From NCBI GenBank assembly GCA_942486035.1, contig CALNXK010000380.1, positions 198,476 through 262,475 on the forward strand: a DNA stretch of 64,000 nt, in the 5' to 3' direction. Position numbers and translations under genes: made by a program. Source of the stretch: Porites lobata (lineage: Eukaryota > Cnidaria > Anthozoa > Scleractinia > Poritidae). Below are positions 27,701 to 39,700 of the stretch, piece after piece; positions within the stretch are counted from its first letter, which is position 1; each line of letters begins with the position of its first letter. The notes below the pieces were generated by a model. It worked only from the letters and a program-made list of their open reading frames with translations, did no database searches and had not been told where the DNA came from.

Positions 27701-30700
27701 TACAGACACCCACTAAAACGGGTTCAGCTTCAGTGGCTGCAAGCTGCTCGTATGAGATGTTGGGTAGTACAATATTATATAGAATTGAATAGGTTATCAA
27801 TTTCTGTTGGAGATATTTTCACCAATGGAAATTGTAGCATTACAGCTTTTACAGTCAAACCAGGTCAAGCTTTCCCGTTTCTAACGAACTAATGAATTCA
27901 TTGACAGAAAAATGACTTCGTTTGTTGATTCGATAATCCATTCATAAAATGAACAATCCAATATTCATATTTAGCCTTGATTCCATAATCGAATGTTGAT
28001 TTGATTACTGTTTTTTGAAAAACTACACTTCCCACAAGTCGACCTCAGAATTTTGTATTTTCTTCTTTTTTTCTACGAGTCAAGTGCGGGTGAGTTCTGA
28101 AGTTCAAGGCCAGACAAACTGTTACATGTACGCCAGTTTGCTGCATGCCAGTAATCAGTGCAACAGATGTGACCTCTCAGAAAACACTATGGTTAAACTA
28201 AGGTCACTGTATGTGCGGTGATTGGTGGATTTCGATCCTCGGCCTTTGTCAGTTTCTTCGCATTTGCGGTCTGTATATTCTAGCTGTTATTTTGATAAGC
28301 TGGCAATAAAAAACAGAATCGTAAACGGCAGAAAAGGGAAGCAAATACTATTGAACACAATCGGGACAAGAACAAAGAACAGGTAGATTTTGTTCATAAA
28401 CCAAATCAACATTTAATTATTGAATCGAGGTACAATTTGACTGTTGGATTGTTCATTTTATCAATGGATTATTGAATCAACAAACAAAATCATTTTTTTG
28501 TTAGCAATGGGAATGCTTGACCTGATTTGACTGTAAAACGATACACAAAATTAACCTGTTGACTCCTTATCACATCTCTATCAACCACTTCCTCATCAAT
28601 TGCCTTCAAAATCCTAAGGTACATATCCACAGCTAATGCTCCATATTGCAAGCACTGGAGGAGGTCTGAGAAAAACAGCGGCCACTACAGGGAGAAGAGA
28701 AATGTAACATAAAATTAAACAACATTTAATGCAGTTAATAACAAGGAGTGCCGTTGTGTGTTGTTGCTCAGCGGTCAGTGTGGTGGCTCAAGTGCAGTCA
28801 CCCTTGCTAACATCAGCTCCATGTGCTTAGTAGAACGCTTTCAAGGCGATTACTCGCTTTGTTCAGGCTTTGGATTGTGCGTTTCCCCCAACCATTCCCT
28901 CCCTTGTAAAAATTTATTAGCGATCGCGCCGCGATCGCGGAGCGATGGCAGCGATCGCGGCGCGATTGTGCATATCGCGGCACGATTTAAATTAATCGCG
29001 CCCGCGATAGCGACGTGGTGATCGCGATCGCGGCGAGGTTATAGCGATCGCGGCGCGGTGATCGCGATCGCGACGCGATGATCGCGATCGCGACGCGGTA
29101 ATCGCGATCGCGACGCGGTGATCGTGATCGCGGCGCGATGATTTTGATCGCGGCGCGATATCAGCGATCGCTATGCAATTGAAGTAAATCGCGCTTGCAA
29201 TAGCGACGCGATGATCGCGATCGCGGCGTAGTGATCGCGATCGCGGCGTGGTGATCGCGATCGCGGCGAAGTTATAGCGATCTCAACGCGATGATCGTGA
29301 TTGCGGGAAGATGATCGCGATCGCGGCGCAATTTTGAAAAATCGTATCTGCGATCCCAAGGTCAGGATTGCGATGCTGGCGATGAAATCGCGATCGCGGC
29401 GAAGTTATAACGATCTCAGAACGATGATCATGATCGCAGGAAGAAGATTACGATCGCGGCGCGATTCAGAAAAATATTATCCGCGATCTCAGAGCCAGGA
29501 TTGCGATCCTGGCGATGAAATCGCGATCGCAGCTGTATTGTACTTATCGCGGCGTGGTGAACGCGATCGCGGGGAAGATAGAGCGATCGCGGCGAAGTTA
29601 TAGCGATCTCAACGTGATGATCGTGATCGCGGGAAGATGATCGCCATCGCGGCGCAATTTTGAAAAATCGTATCTGCGATCCCAAGGTTAGGATTGCGAT
29701 GCTGGCGATGAAATCGCGATCGCGGCGGAGTTATAACGATCTCAGTCCGATGATCGTGATCGCAGGAAGAGGATTACGATCGCGGCGCGATTCAGAAAAA
29801 TATTATCCGCGATCTCAGGGTCAGGATGGTGAAGATAGAGCGATCGTGGCGAAGCTATAGCGATCTCAGCGGAACGATCGTGATCGCAGGAAGATGATCG
29901 CGATCGCGAAGACAGACAGTTTTTATTTTAGCTCGATGATATTAAACGCTAAGCAGCTGATGGGGTCGTGCGATTTTGAAAAATAGTATCCGCGATGGCA
30001 GCGACATTGTACTTATCGCGGCGTGATGATCACGATCGCGGCTTGATTTAGTAAAGTCAAATCCGTGATTTATATGTCAGGACTACGATCCCGGTTTGGT
30101 AATCGCGATCGCAGGGGCATTGTACTTACTGCGAAGCGGTGATTGCGATCGCGGTGCGATTTAGTTAAGTTGTAATCGGCGATCGTCGAGTGCCATATTG
30201 CTCTCGATCGTGGTGCAGTAATCGCGATCGCCAGGTGGTGATCACGATCAATTCTAATTAAGTTCGCGTCCGCAATCTCAGTGCCATTATCGCGAAGGAG
30301 ATAACCGAGGATCACAGTTATCGTCGCGATTTCTGTTATAAGTTAGTCGTATGGTTATTATTCTGTTTGAGCTCTCACGTCTTTTACGCCCCTTTTAGTC
30401 TGGTTAATAGCTCGTCTTGTTATTCCTTATCGTTCGTGACTCGTTAGTTTTTTTTTTATAACAGGCTATATTTAATTTGGTGTTATCAGGGACCGCCTTT
30501 CCCGTTTGTTATGGGCCGTAATTCGCACTGCGTTTGCCTTTGCACCCTTTTTTCCCACACGTTAGTTGATTCACACAGTGCATTGACTCTAAGGTTTCTT
30601 AATGAAAGCACTTAATATTCTCGTTATTGCTTTGGAAAACTAATCGAGGCTAGTATGCATCCTTTGGCTTACTAACAGGCTTTCCAACTTTCCAGATGGC

Positions 30701-33700
30701 TTTCAAACTGCTGGATATTTAGCCTGTGCGAAAACGTACTCGCGAGTCTCGAATGTTTCTAAGTGTCGAAACGGCGTCGACTCTCAGGCTCTATGCCCAA
30801 GAAACCACAACCGCTCTACTGCTAAGCCATTCCTGTTTTCCTAATCCCTTGGTAATTCTAAACGAAGATATGATACTTTCAAACGATTATATTTAGAAAA
30901 AAAGATTTTGAAGATAATCAAAAAAACATTCTGACTGCCGTGCAGCTTAGACCCTTCCCGGCTGCCGGGCATATTATTTTATTTTTATATTCCATTATGT
31001 TGTTCTTCAAAACTTGCGATTGTGAAAATTATTAGGGCAGGCAAAATAGTAATAATATTATAATAAAACACTGGAAAGTTAAGTAACTAAAAGACTACAG
31101 AAATATATCAATATCGGGAGGTCGAACATTCGGAAAAACTATAAGCTTATAATAACAGTCATTTTCAGTTTGTTAGAACTTTATCGGTTTCTAGAGAAGG
31201 CACGGTTTTCCTTGTGTTTTTGACCAGAGTTACATTAGCAAAAAGCTAGGAAACCTTTTCTCGCTCACCTCTAATTGAGTCATTTTAAGCCCAAGGATGA
31301 ATTTCTGTTACGCTCCAGGCCTTAAGCTGTTGTATATAAGGATGTAATCAACATGATTTTTACTTAATGGTCCTTGATAACAGAAATGAATCCTGCATGT
31401 ACGTGACGGTTTAATCCAGAGTATTGGGGTGCGATCCATTCAACCAACATTCCAACCGGGCCGACCGGGAAAATTGGTCCACCTAAAAAGGTGGACCCGT
31501 TTTTTCGAAACTTTTCCGGTTGGACCGAACCTATCCAGAGTTTTGGACCGAAATATTCCGGAAATTTTGGTTGAATGGATCGCGCCCTTGGGGACTGGAT
31601 TCCAAAATCCGATTTCCCGCCACTGCGACGCGGGTGGCCAAGATTCAAGGCTGACGCAGGCGGTGTGCGTCACGACCCACAAAGGTTCATGGGTAAAACT
31701 GTTACTGTGCCTCATTTCAATCGTGACACGGTCGAGTTCGCATCTCGTAAGAGAAATGAATCAAACCCAGGGATCAAAACACTGCTGCCTTTTCCGAAAA
31801 ACATTACAGAAGAGAGCGATTTCGAGAATTTTCAAGATCTCATAGTGGCCTTAGATGCTTGCTATTGGCTTCACAAGACAATTTCAAGAAGTTTATCGCG
31901 ATTCGGAGACGATCGTGCGATCTAGCCGACTTTGAGCGGCGACTAATTTCCGCCTTCTCATAAGATTTTATGTACTGTTTGGTTTATATGTATGTATTTA
32001 TCTCATGGTGAAAGAGATCTGTAGTTCATACCTGGATTTGCTTAACTAAAAAAAAATTCGTCCATTAGAAGTGTTTATATATTTGATGGACTATGTTACC
32101 GGCAAAGCAGCTAGGGGGAGCGCGTGCAAACAGCAAGGTGAGAAATCGTCTCTCATAACAATTTTATTTTCATCGACAAGTTTATACTCTTTTGGAAACA
32201 GTGCCCGTTTGAAATCCTTATGCGCAAATAAATCTTCTATGAGGCAAGGGGAAAACAGACCGAAAGAGCCGAACAGCTGCGGCACAATCGGAATTTCACC
32301 GAAGCTACAGTCGCGGAAATAAACAGTGAAATAAACCACGATCTTGTCTGTGCGGTCATTGAAGTGAGCGCAGTATATCGATTTTGTTATAAAGTAAAAC
32401 CTAACCTCACAGTTTTAAAATCCTTTATGATGTTGTCTCGATCTTCGATAATGGTTTTGTGTTTTGGTAGAGATTTATAACAATTTATTCCCTTACATAA
32501 GTTTGCACAAAGATTTGCATACACATAGCACACACCGCATGCAAATTACTTTAAGTCACGCTTTCAGTTTCCGCACTGGGTTATGAAAAATGTTTTTTTT
32601 TTCAAAGGTTATTACAATATTCAAACTTATTTACCTTTTGTGGTTTAAAATAGCACAAACTCTTCCTGGATTTGGCGTTACTCGCTTCACGTCGGCTTTC
32701 GCTTCGGCATGTTTTCTCAGCCAGTTTCCCGGGAGTTGTGCCACTTGGCTAAGACGATGTCTTAATTCCAAGACACTTTCAACGGCTCATAACGGGAAAA
32801 CTAACAGGGGTAGACCCGGGTAGACCCCGAAATTTGCAAAGAAGAAAGGTTGAAGTAACAAGATGGCCAAAATAATTCGATAAAACCGCTAACGGTAACC
32901 AGCAATAAATCCAAGAAGAACGGCAAAAACAACACTCAAATCATCATGGCGGCCTGCACATAACTGAGCAATTCAAACTTGTCACAAACGCTCAAGAAAG
33001 CAAAATATTTAAAAGTAACGCAACTGCTATCAAGATAAAGTGTTCCAACAACTTTCCACGGCGGTATAGCGTCGACATTACCAACACAAGCTTGGAATAA
33101 AGCGAAAATTTCACCACATATACCTCTGAAAACGGCTCTTTCCGAGCACGAGAATCACTCTACAAATGACGCATTCTGATTGGTCGAATCTCGTGACGCA
33201 CACCGCCTGAGGCTGACGCGTACCTTGAAAAAGAAAATTGTACGGAAGCCTGTAAGGGACATTTACGGAAGCCTGTAAGGGACATTCGAGATGCGAGATA
33301 AAAATGCGAGATGCGAGATAAAAATGCGAGATAAAAATGCGAGATAAAAAAATGCGAGATAAAAATGCGAGATAAAAATGCGAGATAAAAAAATGCGAGA
33401 TAAAAATGCGAGATAAAAAAAATGCGAGATAAAAATGCGAGATAAAAATGCGAGATAAAAAATGCGAGATAAAAATGCGAGATAAAAAAATGCGAGATAA
33501 AAATGCGAGATAAAAAAAATGCGAGATAAAAATGCGAGATAAAAATGCGAGATAAAAAAATGCGAGATAAAAATGCGAGATAAAAAAAATGCGAGATAAA
33601 AAATGCGAGATAAAAATACGAGATAAAAAAATACGAGATAAAAATGCGAGATAAAAATGCGAGATAAAAAAATGCGAGATAAAAATGCGAGATAAAAAAT

Positions 33701-36700
33701 GCGAGATAAAAAAATGCGAGATAAAAAATGCGAGATAAAGGTGAAAGGTGTTGACAGGCCAAACACGACTCATAAGCTCGTGATAGTGTGATACGTGACC
33801 TTATAGTTTTGCTCTAACGAGGATATCTCCCAGCGATTTTGCTCTTTTATATGAAATGATGGGAGGCTCGTTGTATATTTCTCTCAGTAGTGGTTGATCT
33901 TGAATTAAGTGCCATTTGCTCATTAAAATGTTTTTAAGGTTCGGCAAAGCAGGGTGGTACGTGGTAACGAAAGGCAGAATTTTCTTTCGCACTTCATTGT
34001 TCTTTTGTAAAGCTAACTTCCGTTCGGTAAATTTAACCTCAGAGGTGATTTTTTCTATGAGATTGTGAGGGTAACCTCTAGCGCGAAGGCGTTTTTTGAA
34101 GTTGTAGATGTTCTCATAGAAGGATTTAGCTGAGGAGTTAGTTCTCAGAAGTCTAAGGGCTTCGCCCTTTATGAGACCTTTTCTGACCCCGTGGGGGTTA
34201 CAGGAAGAGAAATGCGTGTATTGAAAAGTCTCTGTAGGTTTAAAATGTGTGCGGATGTCAAGGATTCCTTGGTTGTGAAATCTCTCGCCTTTGTAAACAG
34301 TTGTATCCAGAAAGTTAATCTCTTTATCAGATATTTCAGCCGTAAATTTAATTGAAAGGTGATGCCTGTTTGCAAGAGCAATGAATTCATCTATCTCCTT
34401 TCTATCAGTTTTCCACAATGAGAAAATATCGTCAATGTATCTTTTCCGCTCAACAGGTTTAGTTTTGCTGAAGTTCAGTATTTCTGTCTGTACCACCGAC
34501 ATAAAGATGTTGGCAAAGGCGTCTGCCATCTTTGTACCCATTGCGGTTCCGTGTGTTTGGAGATAGTTTTTGCCGTTGAATTCAAACGAGTTCTCTTGAA
34601 GAATAAGTTTAAGGATTCTTCTGAGGGATTGTGTGGGGATGGGGGTGTTTTTCCCGTAGAAAGTCTGGTATGCTTTGCATACTGTGTTTATTCCCTCTTC
34701 CTGTGGGATATTTGTGTACAGGCTAGTAACGTCTAAGGAGACTAGGAAAACGTCCCCTGAGAGGTTTCTCCTTTCTATGAAGTTAATAAAGTCAGTTGTG
34801 TCCTTAAGATAGGACTTTTGTGACTTAGCTATAGGCTGAAGTAGGCTGTCAACGAATGATGATATTCGCTCGGTGGGTCCGTCGTTTCCTGCCACTATAG
34901 GACGGCCAACAGGAGTTGGCTTATGAATCTTTGTGAGAGTGTAGAAGACAGGTATTCTGGGTGGGTTAGGTGTCTGTGATAACCATTTAACAGTCATTTC
35001 GTCAATAAAACTTCCCTGATGTAGTTCTTCGACTATTTGTTTCACTTTTTGGAAAGTTGCCCCTGCCGACTATTTGTTTCACTTTTTGGAAAAGGCGAGA
35101 GATTTCACAACCAAGGAATCCTTGACATCCGCACACATTTTAAACCTACAGAGACTTTTCAATACACGCATTTCTCTTCCTGTAACCCCCACGGGGTCAG
35201 AAAAGGTCTCATAAAGGGCGAAGCCCTTAGACTTCTGAGAACTAACTCCTCAGCTAAATCCTTCTATGAGAACATCTACAACTTCAAAAAACGCCTTCGC
35301 GCTAGAGGTTACCCTCACAATCTCATAGAAAAAATCACCTCTGAGGTTAAATTTACCGAACGGAAGTCAGCTTTACAAAAGAACAATGAAGTGCGAAAGA
35401 AAATTCTGCCTTTCGTTACCACATACCACCCTGCTTTGCCGAACCTTAAAAACATTTTAATGAGCAAATGGCACTTAATTCAAGATCAACCACTACTGAG
35501 AGAAATATACAACGAGCCTCCCATCATTTCATATAAAAGAGCAAAATCGCTGGGAGATATCCTCGTTAGAGCAAAACTATAAGGTCACGTATCACACTAT
35601 CACGAGCTTATGAGTCGTGTTTGGCCTGTCAACACCTTTCACCTTTATCTCGCATTTTTTATCTCGCATTTTTTTATCTCGCATTTTTTATCTCGCATTT
35701 TTATCTCGCATTTTTATCTCGTATTTTTTTATCTCGTATTTTTATCTCGCATTTTTTATCTCGCATTTTTTATCTCGCATTTTTTTTATCTCGCATTTTT
35801 ATCTCGCATTTTTTTATCTCGCATTTTTATCTCGCATTTTTATCTCGCATTTTTTTTATCTCGCATTTTTATCTCGCATTTTTTTATCTCGCATTTTTAT
35901 CTCGCATTTTTTATCTCGCATTTTTATCTCGCATTTTTATCTCGCATTTTTTTTATCTCGCATTTTTATCTCGCATTTTTTTATCTCGCATTTTTATCTC
36001 GCATTTTTTTATCTCGCATTTTTATCTCGCATTTTTATCTCGCATCTCGCATTTTTATCTCGCATCTCGAATGTCCCTTACAGGCTTCCGTAAAATTGCT
36101 CTCAATTTCACTTGTCATGCAATTGGCAATGGCCGTTTATTGCTGTTTAAACATTGAAAAATTTTTCTTAATGATTCTTTTGACATGTTGAAAGTTCAAA
36201 CAAAGAAACGTACTCAAAAAGGTAAGTCTACTCACTTCTTATTATCACTAAGTTTAATTTTAAATCTAATTAGGGTTAAGCTTGATATTCATTCGGTGTT
36301 GTCGATTTTATACTTTCCGGCACTTTTCATAGTTTATAACACAATTAAGGTTAGCCTTTTTTATTAGGCTTCTCAAACAAACAAAAGCTAAAAAATTCGA
36401 GCTACCTTTTAATAGTTCGAGAAAGCAAAACTTCTGATTTTGGAGCCTTCGTTTTTTAGCTCATTTTTTTATATCCTTCGGGGGGTGTAAGTCTTAAGCT
36501 ACTTGAGCTTCACAACTCAGTGATTTGTCTTGATTTGAATATTTCAATACTCTGATTTCGGGAATAACTCTCTTGGTTAACTGGTTTTAATTTCTCAACA
36601 GGAAAACCGCTCTGGACGTACTGTGGGGCATAAACATGGCAATATACCAAGAGCCATGATGGCCTCTTGAATATTCTGCAGCAACAATTAATCAGGCAAA

Positions 36701-39700
36701 GACAACAGTTGTGAGTACTCAGTTTGTACATTATGTAAATTTCAAAGGTAACGTTTAGGCTGAAGACAAAAAATGTGGGACGTCACATTAAATTGGCTTA
36801 ATAAAGAAGTATGGAGAATTTCAGTCAGAATATTTAAGCACGGTAAATGAACATGAAACATATCATTAGCGTGAGGAAAAAAGAAAAAATATTTTTATCC
36901 CTAATAGGATGAACCTATCTGAAGACATGGACAAGTGGATCAAAAGAAAAGAAATCAATGCATATAGGCGGTTTCATTATCTCAATACTTCAGGATATAA
37001 AACGTTTTACTCTGCTCACACTTAGCTAAGAATAAAAAACACGATTCACTGAACTCTCACATAAGACCTTTCTTTTGAAAATTCATTCCCTATTTAGACC
37101 CGTTTAAGTTGAAAATTTAGCTTTATCTTGACATGATTTATACTACCCTGCTTGCAGACTGAGTAGCTTCGATCTTTCCTAGATAAGTTCGGATAAGTTC
37201 GGATAAGTTCCGGCCCGTTATAATTTGTGATGTACGTAATTTTCGGAAGAAAATAAGGTTAAACTACAAACGAAACTTTCCGATTTTTTATTGATCTGTT
37301 TGCCTTCTGAAGCTCGATTGTCGTAGGTGAATTTTGTTCTGTTATTTTTGCTTTTTTATGGCGCCTTAAATTACTTGGATGCATTTTTAGTTCAGGTATG
37401 CAATTAAGTGTTAAGAAAGCTAATTTTTGGTGTACACGGCGTACAAGAAATGTTCTTTCGACTTGCAAAAAAAAAAAAATTCGGTGGACTGGTTGAATTT
37501 TAAAACCAAAGTTTAGATAATATTTCAAAATAAATTTTGCGTACTATGTCCTTGGTCCGGCCAAACTAGCCAAATAGTGATTGAAAAGGGAAAGCCTGTT
37601 TGAAAATTTCCCAGTAACACTGCACTTTATTTATTAAGCAGTGATATAGAAGGCCATAAAATGAAACTTATATTTCATTTGGGAGCTGTAGCATTTAGCA
37701 AAGTCAAAAAACTTGGCAAGCAATGGGCCTAACACGGAAAATATTACTCTGCACGTCCTGCACGTGCATGACGCACGCTTTTCGGTCGCGGCATGACTTA
37801 GACAACATTTTGGTGATGGGAGGTGTTTCTTGAGGACGTAAACAAGCGACGACAAATATTTTTTCCCTCTAAACTTTGACTGAATTCATTTAAAATGGTG
37901 GCGAATTGACCTTTTCACGGTTTAGTTTCTTCGAGAGACCAAACGTTAGCTCTTTACACAGAAATCTCAGTTTGGTTTCGAATTTTAAGTGAGCAGCCTA
38001 TAAAAATTATACAGGAATTTAGATCAGATGGTGCTTGGAAGGTTTCTTTTTACGCACTTTTGATGTCGGCTTCCAATTAAAGTAGCCAAAGTGGCCGGAA
38101 CCACTGGCCGGACCAGGGGCTTTCAAACGGAGCGGTCATTTTCTATGATGCACGATTTTCGGCAAAGCTCAGAAGCTCTCCGTTTGTCACAAGTTAGTAA
38201 AATGTTACTGCAACTTTCAGGACAAATTTCAGCTCACTGCTCTTCTTCTGAGATAAGAAATACTCATTTATGTCTTTTTCGTCCGGACCGTGATTGCAAC
38301 GAGAAATTCGGCCGAAAACCATCTGCGATCAATGACAGCGATTGCGGCGCGATCGCTCCAATCGCGCCGCGAACTTCGGCCAAAAACGCTAAGCGATCGA
38401 CAACAGCGATCGCTGAGCGATCACTGCCATCTCGCCGCGAAATTCGGCCAAAAACGCTAAGCGATTAATGACAGCGATCGCGGCGCGATCGCTCTCATCG
38501 CGCCGCGAAATCCGGCCAAAAACGCTAAGCGATTGATGACAGCGATCGCTCTCATCGCGCCGCGAAATCCGGCCAAAAACGCTAAGCGATTGATGCGGTG
38601 AGCGATCGCTGAGCGATCGCTCTCATCGCGCCGCGAAATCCGGCCAAAAACGCTAAGCGATCGACGACAGCGATCGCTCAGCGATCGCTCTCATCGCGCC
38701 GCGAAATTCGGCCAAAAACGCTAAGCGATTAATGACAGCGATCGCGGCGCGATCGCTCTCATCGCGCCGCGAAATCCGGCCAAAAACGCTAAGCGATTGA
38801 TGACAGCGATCGCTCTCATCGCGCCGCGAAATCCGGCCAAAAACGCTAAGCGATTGATGCGGTGAGCGATCGCTGAGCGATCGCTCTCATCGCGCCGCGA
38901 AATCCGGCCAAAAACGCTAAGCGATCGACGACAGCGATCGCTCAGCGATCGCTCTCATCGCGCCGCGAAATCCGGCCAAAAACGCTAAGCGATTGATGAC
39001 AGCGATCGCGCCGCGATCGCTCCCATCGCTCCGCGAATAACGCAGCGATCGCGCCGCGAAATCCGGCCAAAAACGCTACGCGATTTTGACAGCGATCGCT
39101 AATAAATTTTTACAAGGGCTCCCTTTAATTTTTCTCTGATAAATCATTGGGACAGGTGCCTGGTTCCATTGGTGTGGGGGCTCATAGCTGGAAGGCATGA
39201 GTTTACCAGCCATGAGGTCATAACACTGTCTAAAGGCAGCTTGTGAAAGAGGCAGGAAATTAAATGAAGTTCTCTCACACTGAATGAAATCTGGGCACAA
39301 GTTACAATTTAGGGTATCTATCAGTATTCACACTCATCACACTTGAAATAACAATAACTCAGCTAACCTTCTCAGGATAATCACAGACAAAGATCAAGCT
39401 TAAGACTTGTGCTGCCTTGTTCTTCAAGAAATTCTTGTTATCTGACTCGGTACAACACTGAAAAGTTTAATACAACAAGGGTCAATGAAAAATCGCAGTG
39501 AAAATGTTGCAATTACCGCTACAGTGTAGGTATAAGAATTCAAAGAACAAAGGTGCTAGGAAGACTCTCATGGCTTTGCAAACCATTAATGCACTTATGT
39601 CCACTTTTAGGTATCTTTGCACAACTATAAAAAACAACGTTTGACAATTTTGCTCTACCTTTTGACATAAAAAATGTTGTTTCAATTTTGATGAAAGACA

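Larger units (their letters stand above)
28901..39118. mobile_element. Element B: 10.2-kb CCCTTGTAA-ended element with GCGATCGC arrays
   Basis: The left end CCCTTGTAAAAATTTATTAG, running on into GCGATCGC, is matched in inverse by GCGATCGCTAATAAATTTTT followed by ACAAGGG at 39118. Just inside lie arrays of GCGATCGC words (28921-30330 and 38285-39100). The centre holds a MITE, a nuclease-like remnant and a head-to-head pair of Penelope-like fragments. The outermost CCCTTGTA matches element A. The target duplication is not clean: TCCCT occurs on both sides but one base out of register. It lies in the XPOT intron between exons 39368-39457 and 28556-28684. It could instead be two array-rich elements that happen to share an end, but the 27-bp inverted match makes one unit more likely. 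Confidence 0.7.

Noticed and set aside
28921..30330. GCGATCGC repeats as cyanobacterial HIP1 sequence or bacterial contamination
   Set aside because: The word equals HIP1, but it is packed in arrays inside inverted transposon ends within a spliced animal gene.
31429..31845. 138-codon plus-strand gene
   Set aside because: Its first part is a MITE inverted repeat open on both strands. Only the separate downstream nuclease-like frame was kept, as a remnant.
33111..33773. Three overlapping long minus-strand open frames (167-220 codons)
   Set aside because: They are translations of the GCGAGATAAAAAT tandem array in all three frames (YLAFLSRIF-type peptides). The same happens at 35610-36191 on the plus strand.
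39160..39300. Minus-strand frame (MCPDFIQCERTSFNF...) as an XPOT exon
   Set aside because: It has no similarity to exportin-T. The flanking exons join in phase without it, and its frame runs on into the element B array.
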